Source: a virus
Strand: one strand, 5' to 3'
Virus record (IMG/VR): IMGVR_UViG_3300044641_003378
Span: 1 to 25,651 of that record
DNA: 25,651 bases
Of this stretch, positions 1-8,676 are shown piece by piece. The notes under the pieces were generated by a model that saw only the letters and a list, made by a program, of their open reading frames with translations, had not been told where the DNA came from and did not search any database. How positions within the stretch are numbered: position 1 is the stretch's first letter; every line of letters begins with the position of its first letter. Position numbers and translations under genes: made by a program.

Positions 1-301
1 AACCACTGGTTCCAGAAGAACCACTTGAACCATTAGTTCCTGAAGAACCGCTGGTTCCAGAAGATCCGCTGGTTCCAGAAGATCCACTTGAACCATTAGT
101 TCCTGAAGAACCACTGGTTCCAGAAGAACCACTTGAACCATTAGTTCCTGAAGAACCGCTGGTTCCAGAAGATCCGCTGGTTCCAGAAGATCCACTTGAA
201 CCATTAGTTCCTGAAGAACCACTGGTTCCAGAAGAACCACTTGAACCATTAGTTCCAGAAGTTCCATTTATTCCAGAAGATCCGCTAGTTCCAGCTACAC
301 C
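1..301 (-). repeat. Collagen-like Gly-X-Y coding repeat with 108-bp super-repeat
   Basis: This stretch encodes residues 889-988 of the fibre as Gly-X-Y triplets built from GSS, GTS, GTN and rare GVA/GIN. The basic unit is 9 nt per triplet. The string cattagttcc starts at 31, 94, 139, 202 and 247, giving alternating 63 and 45 nt spacings, that is a 108-nt higher-order unit (36 residues, 12 triplets). The units 31-138 and 139-246 are identical base for base, and bases 1-30 equal 109-138, so a third copy continues off the left edge. Positions 247-301 are a degenerate border. No proline occupies X or Y. A trimeric collagen-type triple helix is the likely structure. Confidence 0.93.
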
Positions 302-2965
302 TTCATTTCTAGCTATTATTATTCTGCTTGCTGGATAATTACTTTGCGCATTTATATTTTGTGAACTTGAATCGTTATGCCAAGCGTAAATTTCTACATA
401 ATCATTATTATTTAAAACTAAAACTGAAGAAAAATGAGTTACTGGATAATCATCGTTTGCAGGTATACTGCTATATGAATATCTTCCTTGAGAAGAAGAA
501 ACATTACCATTTTTTACTATAAATACAGATCTAGATGTGCCAGAAGTTCCACCACTTGCCCATCCTATATAGCCATCAACAGTGATAACAATTGTATCTC
601 CAGAAGTATTTGTAAATCTATCAGTTCCATTGAAAGTTAAACCAATCGATCCTTGAGTATTCGCGGTATCCGCTGTAGACCAAGTTACTTTTGTATTTGA
701 AGACGATGATATGCTTTGCGTCGAATTATTATAATATGCTAAAGTAGAAGAAATGACTGGATCGCCACTGGTTCCACTTGTTCCTGAAGTTCCATTTTGA
801 GGTTCAATAATAACACCACGGAATGTCAAAACATTTGCAGAAGTTGTTGTTAATGCAAAATAAACAGGTTTAGAAACTTCACCAAAATTACTTGGCTCCG
901 TTGTTGTTGCCGCACCCGCTGTAGTTGCTGACAAGAAATAAACCTGCCCCGGTGTTAAACCACTTAATCCTTCAATCAATCCATCATATACCAATTTAAA
1001 AGTATTTGAATCAACAATGGTTCTTACTACTCCTTGAACTTCAGCGTGTTCGGCACTATCAGCTTGCGCTTTATACCATGTAGTTCCATCGAATCTAACA
1101 ATATCACCCACAACGAATCCATGACTTGCTTGAGTAAATTCATCAATTAAAGCTGTTCCATTGCCAGTATCTATTTGTTTTTTAACAATATTATTCTCAA
1201 TTACTAACTTATATAAATTTTCAGAAGTTGTTGTTGTTGGAAGTTCTGTAAATACTAAATTATTTGAACCACTATAATATAATGTTCCTGTAGTTAAAGA
1301 GTCTACTCCATCAAATTTTGGTATATATCCAGTAACTCCAATTCCATCAAATACATATCGTCCACTTAATGGAGATAAATTGATTGTTTGATCTATATAT
1401 CCAGATCCTATAAACAAAACATCAGAAAATTCTGAAACGACTTCATTATCATTAATTGCTCTAACTTTTACAAAATAATTATTATCTTGTGTTACCGGAA
1501 ATATAAAACTTGGATCTAGCAAATTATGAACAAAATTTGCGTATCCAGTTATTCTTTTAGCTACACAAATACCAGTAACACCAGTTTCTAAAATATCAAC
1601 TCCAGAATTATTTATAGATATATTATTTATATATCTAGAATCAGAATATGTTCCTGTATATACACTTCCGCTATAATAACCACCTGAAGGTAAAAAACTA
1701 AATTGATTATTACCAGTAAAACCATAACTTAAAAATACCTCTTGGCTATTTGAATATCCTGAAGGCACTCTTATTTCTGTAATATAATTGATTCCCGAAG
1801 AATATTGATCGTATATTCCAGTAGGCAAAGAACCAAAATTATCTAAATAAATAGTATGATCAGACCATTGTATTCCAGAAGAAGAATAATTACTAAAAAC
1901 TGAGCCTGTAGAATTTACGCCAGTACCTGTTCCATTAAAAATAGAAATTATATTTTCAACAGATCTATTATTAACAAAGTAATCGTAATTTGTTTTATTT
2001 TTACCGCTTTCTTCTACTAACACATGAAAAGAACAATCTTGCGATTCTGTTACTTGATCCCATTTTACAAATGCATTTAAATTAAGATCTTTAGATCTAT
2101 CATTATAATTATAAAATAAATAACCAGTTATATTTTCAATCTTATCCGGCAAAGTTATTTGAGAATAAGAAGCTGGCTTGATTCCAGAAGAAACAAATTT
2201 TGATCCGCTTGTAAAATAATTATAAGGAATTAAATGAACATAGTATGGTAATCTTATTGTATTATCTAGATTAGAAGAAGAATTTATCTGATCTAAATCA
2301 GGTATAATAATTTGATCTATACTAGGAGCATTATACTGTTGTGTATATAAATAACTATCTTCATCAGGATTAAAATTTGTTCCTGTTGTTATGAATACAT
2401 CAACAGATTGTATAGCTCTTCTATCGGTATATCTTACATCCAATAAAGAATAATTATCTACCGAATAACCGCTTATACTTATAGATGGAACTCCAAAATT
2501 AATTAAAGCTAAACCAGTACTTGTTTTATTATTAAAATCTTTACTAACTATCTCTATATAAAACTGATTTAAATTGCTTATATTCTCTGAACCAGTATGA
2601 ATAAGAAAACTATTATATAAATCCTGAGTTGATACAGAATATCTAGTTTGTTTAAAACCATTCGAATCAGAATTTATTAAATTTTTGCCTGTATCATAAA
2701 AATTAACAATAAAGCCCGAAAAAACTGAATCATCTACAAAAGAAGTAATTATTTCTTTAGTTACAGGTCTTTCTACGGTCCATCTTAAATCTATTGTATT
2801 CTGAGCTATGAATCCACTAACAAAAGGCACTTCAGGATCATAACCAAAGTTACTAGCATTAAAATATGTATCCTTAGAAGAATACAAACTATTCAATGAT
2901 AAATCTATGCTTTTTATCGCAAAAGGATCATCATACGTTATGCTTTGACCAGATATAAATGCCAT
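1..2965 (-). CDS. Large tail fibre protein, C-terminus cut by left window edge
   Basis: An open frame runs without a stop from the ATG at 2965 to base 1 (988 codons visible), so the C-terminus lies outside the window. Residues about 20-560 look like a chain of beta-rich, fibronectin-III-like domains similar to those C-terminal to gpJ cores (for example LRLPYYVHLIPY-like text near residue 240). Residues about 590-715 match a module common in phage fibres: HGFVVGDIVRFDG, then KAQADSAEHAEVQGVV, then GLSGLTPGQVYFLS. A GTSGTSGTSG linker leads to a C1q/TNF-like jelly-roll (about 733-888), followed from residue 889 by uninterrupted Gly-X-Y triplets. The start is 8 nt after the stop of the J-like gene, with no Shine-Dalgarno. 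Role as a side or central fibre that binds the host surface is inferred from architecture and position. It may be a split-off continuation of the J-like protein. Confidence 0.85.
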   Translation of the reverse strand, partial: MAFISGQSITYDDPFAIKSIDLSLNSLYSSKDTYFNASNFGYDPEVPFVSGFIAQNTIDLRWTVERPVTKEIITSFVDDSVFSGFIVNFYDTGKNLINSDSNGFKQTRYSVSTQDLYNSFLIHTGSENISNLNQFYIEIVSKDFNNKTSTGLALINFGVPSISISGYSVDNYSLLDVRYTDRRAIQSVDVFITTGTNFNPDEDSYLYTQQYNAPSIDQIIIPDLDQINSSSNLDNTIRLPYYVHLIPYNYFTSGSKFVSSGIKPASYSQITLPDKIENITGYLFYNYNDRSKDLNLNAFVKWDQVTESQDCSFHVLVEESGKNKTNYDYFVNNRSVENIISIFNGTGTGVNSTGSVFSNYSSSGIQWSDHTIYLDNFGSLPTGIYDQYSSGINYITEIRVPSGYSNSQEVFLSYGFTGNNQFSFLPSGGYYSGSVYTGTYSDSRYINNISINNSGVDILETGVTGICVAKRITGYANFVHNLLDPSFIFPVTQDNNYFVKVRAINDNEVVSEFSDVLFIGSGYIDQTINLSPLSGRYVFDGIGVTGYIPKFDGVDSLTTGTLYYSGSNNLVFTELPTTTTSENLYKLVIENNIVKKQIDTGNGTALIDEFTQASHGFVVGDIVRFDGTTWYKAQADSAEHAEVQGVVRTIVDSNTFKLVYDGLIEGLSGLTPGQVYFLSATTAGAATTTEPSNFGEVSKPVYFALTTTSANVLTFRGVIIEPQNGTSGTSGTSGDPVISSTLAYYNNSTQSISSSSNTKVTWSTADTANTQGSIGLTFNGTDRFTNTSGDTIVITVDGYIGWASGGTSGTSRSVFIVKNGNVSSSQGRYSYSSIPANDDYPVTHFSSVLVLNNNDYVEIYAWHNDSSSQNINAQSNYPASRIIIARNEGVAGTSGSSGINGTSGTNGSSGSSGTSGSSGTNGSSGSSGTSGSSGTSGSSGTNGSSGSSGTSGSSGTNGSSGSSGTSGSSGTSGSSGTNGSSGSSGTSG
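302..769 (-). other. C1q/TNF-like jelly-roll domain within the fibre gene
   Basis: Residues about 733-888 of the fibre read as a compact beta-rich domain. It starts after GTSGTSGTSG with a segment containing TQSISSSSNTKVTW, then QGSIGLTFNGTDRFTN, TIVITVDGYIGWAS, SRSVFIVKNG and ends near NDYVEIYAWHN and RIIIARNEG. The order of strands and the 'DYVEIYAW' signature resemble C1q/TNF-like trimeric jelly-rolls found in phage and bacterial fibres. It lies between a short GTS linker and the long collagen-like tail, which supports trimerisation. The assignment is from pattern memory, not from a profile search. Confidence 0.55.
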
Positions 2966-2973
2966 ATTTTATA

Positions 2974-5900
2974 TTACACATTAATTAATTTCATATTCGA
3001 GTCAAAAGCATATATATCTAAATCAAAAGAAGGAGCCGTTTGCGAAGCTAGATTTTCTCTTTTCTCTCCTAAAAATACCATTATTTTAGCGGCTTCATTT
3101 TTATTGATTTTAAACTTTAGTATTTTACCATCTTTTATTATTGTGCAATATAAGCCATAAACATAAGGATTAAGAGTTAAATAAGAAAAATAAGTTATAA
3201 AATCTATTTCTACTGCTTCATACTTTTTTTGGCTAAAATCTGAAGTAAAAATTTCATTTTCAATATAAAAACTATAATCAAAATCTGTTGAAATCGCTTC
3301 AGCATAAGATAGATTTCTTAAAACAATATTATTATTAGCTGAAATCAAAGAATCAGAAAGCGCCGATTTTATATAATCATCCGTAGTAAAAACAATTTGT
3401 TTTTTAACGTTTTGATTTTTTTCTACATATTTATCTTCATCAACGTAATCAAACTTTTCATTACTATATCTCATCGCTGTAATATTATATTCATTAGCTG
3501 ATGATTCATTAATTGTTATTATTCTATACAAATCCTCCGACTCTAAAGAGTCGTCAAAATAAATAGAAAAATTAGCATCTGCTCTCAAATTAGAAAATTT
3601 ACCATAATCTATATCTGGATAAGTTGTAAAAATCAAACTATTTACTTCAGCATACGGTGTATTACAAGCTATAACACCATACAAAGGATTCCCAACAGAA
3701 CGAGAAACTTCTCTTAAATTTACATCATTTAAAAAGTAAATAATCTTTGTTCCATCAAAAACTATTTTCAAAACTGATTTTTCATCTATTGTTTTATTAA
3801 AATTAAAAGGGCTGGCGGTAGTATAAGTGCCTTTTTCAATTGCATATAATCCTCCGCCTGAAATATAAAAAGCAAAATCAATATCAGTTTGATCAATTGT
3901 TATATTATTAACCGAACTCAATCCACAAGCCAAATATGTAGATGGATATGTAACCTTATAAGACAATTGGCAATTATTAACAAAACTCTGCTTTGTGTAT
4001 CCTTTTCTAGTCCAACCTGCTAACCCATCATTGTCAGCACGAACAACAGACCCATCTTCTGAGGATAAAATTTTTGCAACCGAATTCCAAGAAACAAACG
4101 ATTTAGAAAAAATCTGCAATCTTAAATTTGCATTATCAACTTTAAAAATACTCAGTGTAGTTTCTAAAGGCTCGTCATCTACAATAGAAAATATTTTTAT
4201 TTTTTTACCCAAAACTGTTGGATCAACCTCACGATCAATATAAATATAATTGTTTTCAAAATCTAAACTTACTATTCGACCAAAAGCTAATTTACTAAAT
4301 TTAAGATCATCAGCCACTCTAACTATATCTCCAATTTTTATATTTGTAGCTTCAATACCCGTGGTAAAAGAAACTGTTTGTGATTCTAATTTACTTGTGG
4401 CTAAAAACCATTTTCCAATTCTTTCTGCTTGATATCTAGAAGTTATGCCAAAACCTAAAATTTCTTTTTCTATTAAACCGTATTTTTTTATAAGAGAACT
4501 GTCTTCGACATTAACAATTTTATCCTTGAAATTATCAGTCTTATCTAAATAAGACACTTTCGCAACAGAAAAAGATGTTTCTAAATTAGCGGATGTATAA
4601 TTAAAATTTCCATCTTTAACATTTGAATTTGTAAATAAATAAACAATAGGTTTTTTTACATCTGTGGTTAAATTTAAAAGACCATTTCTAAAATAAAAAA
4701 CGCCTCTAAAAATAGAAGCTAAATCAGAAAGAATCTTTAAACCTTCTACATTTTCATTTATATATATATTGGCTGAAAATCTAGGTTCTAAGAAATCGTA
4801 ATAACCCTGTTGACTAGCAACACACTTTCCTGATTTTATTTTTAAACTTGAATCAAAAATTTTAGATTTAGTAAATTTCTGCGCTATAGCTGTATTAGAA
4901 GAATTATATTCACTAGTAACGGATGAATTAATATAATTTAAAGCATAAAATTTTGCTTTTTCTTCTGTATTTAAAAGAGCAGGATTTCCGCTTATATACA
5001 ATTGCAGATTTTTATAAAATTCTCCAGAACTATCTGATTCTATAAATCTTCGCATTCCAAAATCATTACATAATTTTAACGTAGCGGTAGTGCCATCAAG
5101 AGTTGCAGACAATATTATTTTTTTAAAATTAATGGTTATACTTTCTTTTGATTCATTTTTTATATCATATAAAAATAAAATACCATTTTCAGGATACGCA
5201 TCCCTTAATTCATTAACTGATTTAAACCATTCAAATGTAATAGTATTATATTTTTTTTCATCTATCTTTAGATTATTATCGTAAGTAAAATCATTAGCAC
5301 TATATTTTGTTGCTGCATTTGTTATTACCAACTCATCACAAAACTTAGATATTTTTAACATCTCCCATTTATTCAAATCATTTTCTGTCATATAAGTTTT
5401 AGCAAGTCCATATCTACTATTCAAACATAAATCATAAAATATCCAAGCTGGATTATCGGTCCATTTTAAAGTTTTACTAAAATTACCATTCCAATCACCG
5501 ATATACTCACGAATATCAGAATCATAATTTTCAGGAACTTTGATTTTTAATAATTTACAATCAAAACTTCTTACTGGAACACTAGAAAAATGTTTAGAGC
5601 TTATTTTATTTTCGCATATTGCTGAATACGGATAAGAAAATCTATATCCAACTCTTTCAACTACAGAATCAACATAAAATTCTTTTGCAAAATTATTAGT
5701 TTTTTCATCTGAAGCTGATAATCTTTTTTCTACACTATAAACGTTAATTATATATTCTGGATTATTTGATTTTAGATCAATTTTTTTTCCAAATTGAATT
5801 TCTATAGGAATCAAAGCTGGACTTCCTTTGACCACGAAATAACCTTGAAAGAAATAATAAACTCTAGATCTAATAGACAAATCAGTTACACAAACTACAA

Positions 5901-6741
5901 ATCTTAAATGATTGCTATATGTGCTTCCTTCTCCACCAATATAAAAACAATTATCGACTTTTATATTTACTGTCGCATTAGTAACATATTTATTTTTGAC
6001 GTAATGTGAAAAATTTCTTGATATATTTCTTGCATTTATTAATTTTTGTTGCAAAGCGTTGGATGGTGAATCTGTAAATAAAGCTTCATCAAATTGATAA
6101 AGCTTAAATTCAGTAATACCAGGATCTGTATCTAGATCATAAACTCTAGAACCATAACTATAAACTGCACTTGGCGTACTATTTAAATTATCTACTTCCT
6201 GACCGTAAGAAATTAAAAAATTAGCAGCCGAAAAATTTAAAAAATTAGTTTTTTTATCTCTGATTGGAGTATCGTTATAATACATTCCATAAGCCAATGA
6301 AGAACTAGAATCAGGAATATTTGAACTTAACGATAAATAATTTAACGTCGATCCATCTGGATCAACCAATCCTTCGATTGGCCCTTCACATAATAAATCT
6401 GAACTAATATACAAACTTTCACCATCTAAAGTTTTATTTCTTGCGCTATCTGATGGACTTCCAGCCAAACTAATCGGACCATATAAATTTTCATTCAAAT
6501 AGATTTTTACATTATTAAATTGTTGATTTGTGCTTGAATTTATTTGGCTTGCGCTAATCTGACCAGCATTTAAATTTAAATTTCCGTTTGGTGCAACTGT
6601 ACTAGTAACAGATGTTCCATTTGTGGTAATAGTAAAAGAGCCATTGCTATTTTTTTCTATACTATAATTTATTAAGCCCTGACCTTCTTCAGTCGAAGGA
6701 GCGTCCGCTAAACTATTAATATTATCTCTATAACTAGGCAT
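2974..6741 (-). CDS. Tail tip attachment / central fibre protein (lambda gpJ-like)
   Basis: The 1255-residue product carries the hallmarks of the gpJ family, the tip protein that contacts the receptor and around which the tail assembles. Visible marks are SSDLLCEGPIEGLVDPDG near residue 115; the block DNPAWIFYDLCLNSRYGLA near residue 426 followed by KWEMLKISKFCDELV; and a long segment at about 650-830 (EPRFSANIYINE, LASIFRGVFYF, FNYTSANLETSFSVAKVSYLD, GIEATNIKIGDIVRVADD) typical of the phage tail tip J domain. Residues about 900-1050 form a lectin-like insert (GWTRKGYTKQSF, DFAFYISGGGLYAIE, IYFLNDVNLREV) resembling SPRY/concanavalin-type folds. It lies 4 nt after the I-like gene, as in lambda (I then J). 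The start has an A/T-rich leader and no Shine-Dalgarno. Length is close to lambda J. Confidence 0.9.
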   Translation of the reverse strand: MPSYRDNINSLADAPSTEEGQGLINYSIEKNSNGSFTITTNGTSVTSTVAPNGNLNLNAGQISASQINSSTNQQFNNVKIYLNENLYGPISLAGSPSDSARNKTLDGESLYISSDLLCEGPIEGLVDPDGSTLNYLSLSSNIPDSSSSLAYGMYYNDTPIRDKKTNFLNFSAANFLISYGQEVDNLNSTPSAVYSYGSRVYDLDTDPGITEFKLYQFDEALFTDSPSNALQQKLINARNISRNFSHYVKNKYVTNATVNIKVDNCFYIGGEGSTYSNHLRFVVCVTDLSIRSRVYYFFQGYFVVKGSPALIPIEIQFGKKIDLKSNNPEYIINVYSVEKRLSASDEKTNNFAKEFYVDSVVERVGYRFSYPYSAICENKISSKHFSSVPVRSFDCKLLKIKVPENYDSDIREYIGDWNGNFSKTLKWTDNPAWIFYDLCLNSRYGLAKTYMTENDLNKWEMLKISKFCDELVITNAATKYSANDFTYDNNLKIDEKKYNTITFEWFKSVNELRDAYPENGILFLYDIKNESKESITINFKKIILSATLDGTTATLKLCNDFGMRRFIESDSSGEFYKNLQLYISGNPALLNTEEKAKFYALNYINSSVTSEYNSSNTAIAQKFTKSKIFDSSLKIKSGKCVASQQGYYDFLEPRFSANIYINENVEGLKILSDLASIFRGVFYFRNGLLNLTTDVKKPIVYLFTNSNVKDGNFNYTSANLETSFSVAKVSYLDKTDNFKDKIVNVEDSSLIKKYGLIEKEILGFGITSRYQAERIGKWFLATSKLESQTVSFTTGIEATNIKIGDIVRVADDLKFSKLAFGRIVSLDFENNYIYIDREVDPTVLGKKIKIFSIVDDEPLETTLSIFKVDNANLRLQIFSKSFVSWNSVAKILSSEDGSVVRADNDGLAGWTRKGYTKQSFVNNCQLSYKVTYPSTYLACGLSSVNNITIDQTDIDFAFYISGGGLYAIEKGTYTTASPFNFNKTIDEKSVLKIVFDGTKIIYFLNDVNLREVSRSVGNPLYGVIACNTPYAEVNSLIFTTYPDIDYGKFSNLRADANFSIYFDDSLESEDLYRIITINESSANEYNITAMRYSNEKFDYVDEDKYVEKNQNVKKQIVFTTDDYIKSALSDSLISANNNIVLRNLSYAEAISTDFDYSFYIENEIFTSDFSQKKYEAVEIDFITYFSYLTLNPYVYGLYCTIIKDGKILKFKINKNEAAKIMVFLGEKRENLASQTAPSFDLDIYAFDSNMKLINV

Positions 6742-6745
6742 GTTA

Positions 6746-7321
6746 TTATTTTATTTTATTATTATTTATAGCTCCTCCACCAATGAAAGTATTACCTGAA
6801 CCAATTGCATTTGCTGGATTATCGATTACCGCTTTTATTTGTAAATCATTAGACACAACAACGCTTCCAATCTTCAATCTTCCATATCCAATAGGAATAG
6901 CCACATTGCGTTTTGTAACATTTTCATATCCAGAAAACATTCTAGAATTATTTTTTATATCTTTTGGAGCTTTTGGAGACATCAAACGAGTTATCAACAT
7001 TTGAATACCCATAGCAATTAATAATATAACAAGATAAATAAGAAGATCTAGGCCAGGAATTGCACCCATTAATACAGGAACCACTTCAATTTTTGAATTT
7101 TTCTTTAAAATAGGAGAGTTTAAATATTCTGGAGGCATAATTTTATCATCAACATATATGATAAAATGTGTTAAATATTCTTGCATACTACCTAAAGCTG
7201 TTAACATTTTATTAGTATTAGCCTCTATAGCTTCAAAAGCCTCTCCAACAGTTTTGACGTTTAAAAGCCAATCTGTTTTAACGAATTCTTCAAAAACACC
7301 ATGAAGTTTGACGTTTACCAT
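6746..7321 (-). CDS. Tail assembly protein I (lambda gpI-like)
   Basis: The 191-residue protein matches the layout of lambda tail assembly protein I: an N-terminal ubiquitin-like half (MVNVKLHGVFEEF to KIEVVPVLMG, residues 1-86), a strongly hydrophobic helix at about 88-110 (LDLLIYLVILLIAMG), and a C-terminal 'RNVAIPIGYGRLKIGSVVVS' block at 138-157, which resembles the conserved 'P.GYGR..VGS.V.S' signature of the family. It ends in a Gly/Asn-rich tail. In lambda, gpI is needed for tip assembly but is not retained in the virion; the same role is inferred here. It sits 1 nt after the JAMM gene and 4 nt before the J-like gene, the exact lambda K-I-J order. A GTGTAAATA element lies 9 nt before the ATG. 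Confidence 0.88.
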   Translation of the reverse strand: MVNVKLHGVFEEFVKTDWLLNVKTVGEAFEAIEANTNKMLTALGSMQEYLTHFIIYVDDKIMPPEYLNSPILKKNSKIEVVPVLMGAIPGLDLLIYLVILLIAMGIQMLITRLMSPKAPKDIKNNSRMFSGYENVTKRNVAIPIGYGRLKIGSVVVSNDLQIKAVIDNPANAIGSGNTFIGGGAINNNKIK

Positions 7322-7322
7322 A

Positions 7323-7661
7323 TTAATCTATATTTACACATTTTTCTTGAAACAAATCTGCGGCTACATTATATAATAACATATTTATATTATGATATTT
7401 TTGATATTTTAAATCGAAATTAGAAAACGGCGCGTCCAAAGGATGACTATGAAATAAAAACAAGATAACATATTGTTTTTTTATTTTCAAATAATCTTCT
7501 GGAGATATAAGAAAAAAATTCTCTTTATCTGGATGTTTATTATCAACTGGAATGAAAGAAATCAAATCATCTTTTTTTACAACAAAGCCGCAAACTTCTA
7601 CAGTTTTATTATTTAAACAATATCTTTTAATTTCTTCACATATTTGATTTGGTAGTTTCAT
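7323..7661 (-). CDS. JAMM/MPN metallopeptidase-like tail assembly protein (lambda gpK N-domain)
   Basis: Starting at the ATG at 7661 the product has 112 residues. It shows a JAB/MPN+ active-site set: Glu22 in TVEVCGFVV, then H71-S-H73-P, Ser80 and Asp83 in HSHPLDAPFSNFD. The His-to-Ser spacing is one residue shorter than the usual JAMM pattern. Lambda gpK has this domain followed by an NlpC/P60 cysteine peptidase; here only the JAMM half is present. Role in tip maturation is inferred from the family. An upstream in-frame ATG at 7694 would add 11 residues and lengthen the overlap with the L-like gene to 59 nt; the internal ATG (MKLPNQ) fits the domain start better, with 26 nt of overlap. The gene is translated in a different frame from its upstream neighbour. 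Confidence 0.85.
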   Translation of the reverse strand: MKLPNQICEEIKRYCLNNKTVEVCGFVVKKDDLISFIPVDNKHPDKENFFLISPEDYLKIKKQYVILFLFHSHPLDAPFSNFDLKYQKYHNINMLLYNVAADLFQEKCVNID

Positions 7662-8676
7662 TATTAAAAGGAAAGGTTGCTGGAAACGCACCAAACGGAA
7701 GATATGTTAAACCATCTGTAAAAGCTCTGGCTGTATTATTTCCAAATCTAAGATTGCACCCTTGTAAAGTTTTAGAGCATTTATCTTGTTTCCAAACATC
7801 AGTATTTTTTAAAGGATTTTTATTTACAACACCATCAGCAATACAAACAAAATAATTTTTATTTCGATTTAATGGAGCTAAAATAGCTTCTTCTGATTCT
7901 AAATTTGTGTCAAATAAAGCGTCCAAATAAACAAAGTCTCCTTTATTATATATAGTTGTTTCTAACCATTCCGCTTTATAAGTTAAAGAAGTTAAACCGT
8001 AATTTCCATTATTAGAGAATTGATTATATGTATTAACAAAAATTTTATCATTTTCATCGGCAACTGGCGCTCCTAAAACATTTTGAAATCCTCCACCAAT
8101 TGTAACACCTAAATTTGGACCATTATATGTTCTTGTGTTTCCATAATTACAACCATAACAACGATAGTTCCATGAGCATGTATCATTTGTTACTTTTCTT
8201 GCTGGAATAGTTAAAGTTTGAACGTCAACTTTAGTAACTAACTCTAATTCTATTTCATTTAAATTTTCACTTAATTTTGCATTAATAATTAATTTATCAA
8301 AAGAAATATAAGTATTGAAATTAGAAACACCAAATGGATTTTTACCATCTGTGAAATTAACTATATCCAAATCCTTAGCTAGTATCTTTTTTCTATTAAA
8401 ATTTTTTCCAATCAAATCGCCTCTGTCTTGAAGGACTCTCGAAAAATAATTATTTACATTTCCTATTTTTATTTTTGGCCTTCCTTGTCTGCCATCTGAC
8501 GTAGTTTCAAATTGAGAAAACTCGCAAGGAATAAAAATATACTCTTTATTTTGAAAAATCAAATTTTTATTAAAATTTTTAGATCCATGAAATCTTAGAT
8601 ATCCCTCATTAGATTCTAATTCTATTTCAAATAAATCTATTACAACATAATTATTAAGTTTAAATAAAGTATTCAT
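7636..8676 (-). CDS. Minor tail protein L (iron-sulfur tip protein, lambda gpL-like)
   Basis: The 346-residue product resembles the gpL family, tail-tip proteins that carry an iron-sulfur cluster. The N-terminal part has a beta domain with QGRPKIKIGNV and 'RGDLIGKNFNRKKIL'. The cysteine clusters are C167-x5-C173-x2-C176 (DTCSWNYRCYGCNYG) and C300-x6-C307 (DKCSKTLQGCNLRFG), followed by FGAFP near the C-terminus, all typical of the family. C167/C176 and C300/C307 give C-x8-C and C-x6-C pairs, consistent with four cluster ligands; C173 is extra. Between the pairs is an insert of about 120 residues, of which 232-295 (IYNKGDFVYL, YFVCIADG, NKNP, DVW) looks like a small carbohydrate-binding-type module. 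The stop of the 871-aa gene overlaps the start as TAATG. The order L-K-I-J is as in lambda. Confidence 0.87.
   Translation of the reverse strand: MNTLFKLNNYVVIDLFEIELESNEGYLRFHGSKNFNKNLIFQNKEYIFIPCEFSQFETTSDGRQGRPKIKIGNVNNYFSRVLQDRGDLIGKNFNRKKILAKDLDIVNFTDGKNPFGVSNFNTYISFDKLIINAKLSENLNEIELELVTKVDVQTLTIPARKVTNDTCSWNYRCYGCNYGNTRTYNGPNLGVTIGGGFQNVLGAPVADENDKIFVNTYNQFSNNGNYGLTSLTYKAEWLETTIYNKGDFVYLDALFDTNLESEEAILAPLNRNKNYFVCIADGVVNKNPLKNTDVWKQDKCSKTLQGCNLRFGNNTARAFTDGLTYLPFGAFPATFPFNNETTKSNM

Noticed and set aside
1-301. Short-period repeat array that could be taken for a CRISPR or intergenic satellite
   Set aside because: The period is a multiple of 9 nt, has no unique spacers, and stays in the open minus-strand frame as Gly-X-Y codons.
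328-522. Plus-strand open frame of 64 codons (and similar short plus-strand frames elsewhere)
   Set aside because: All plus-strand frames lie inside strong minus-strand genes with recognisable protein families; they have no start signals or motifs of their own.
7662-7694. Longer start of the JAMM gene at the ATG at 7694
   Set aside because: It adds 11 residues (MVRFQQPFLLI) without domain support and deepens the overlap with the L-like gene; the ATG at 7661 begins directly at the domain. Not fully excluded.
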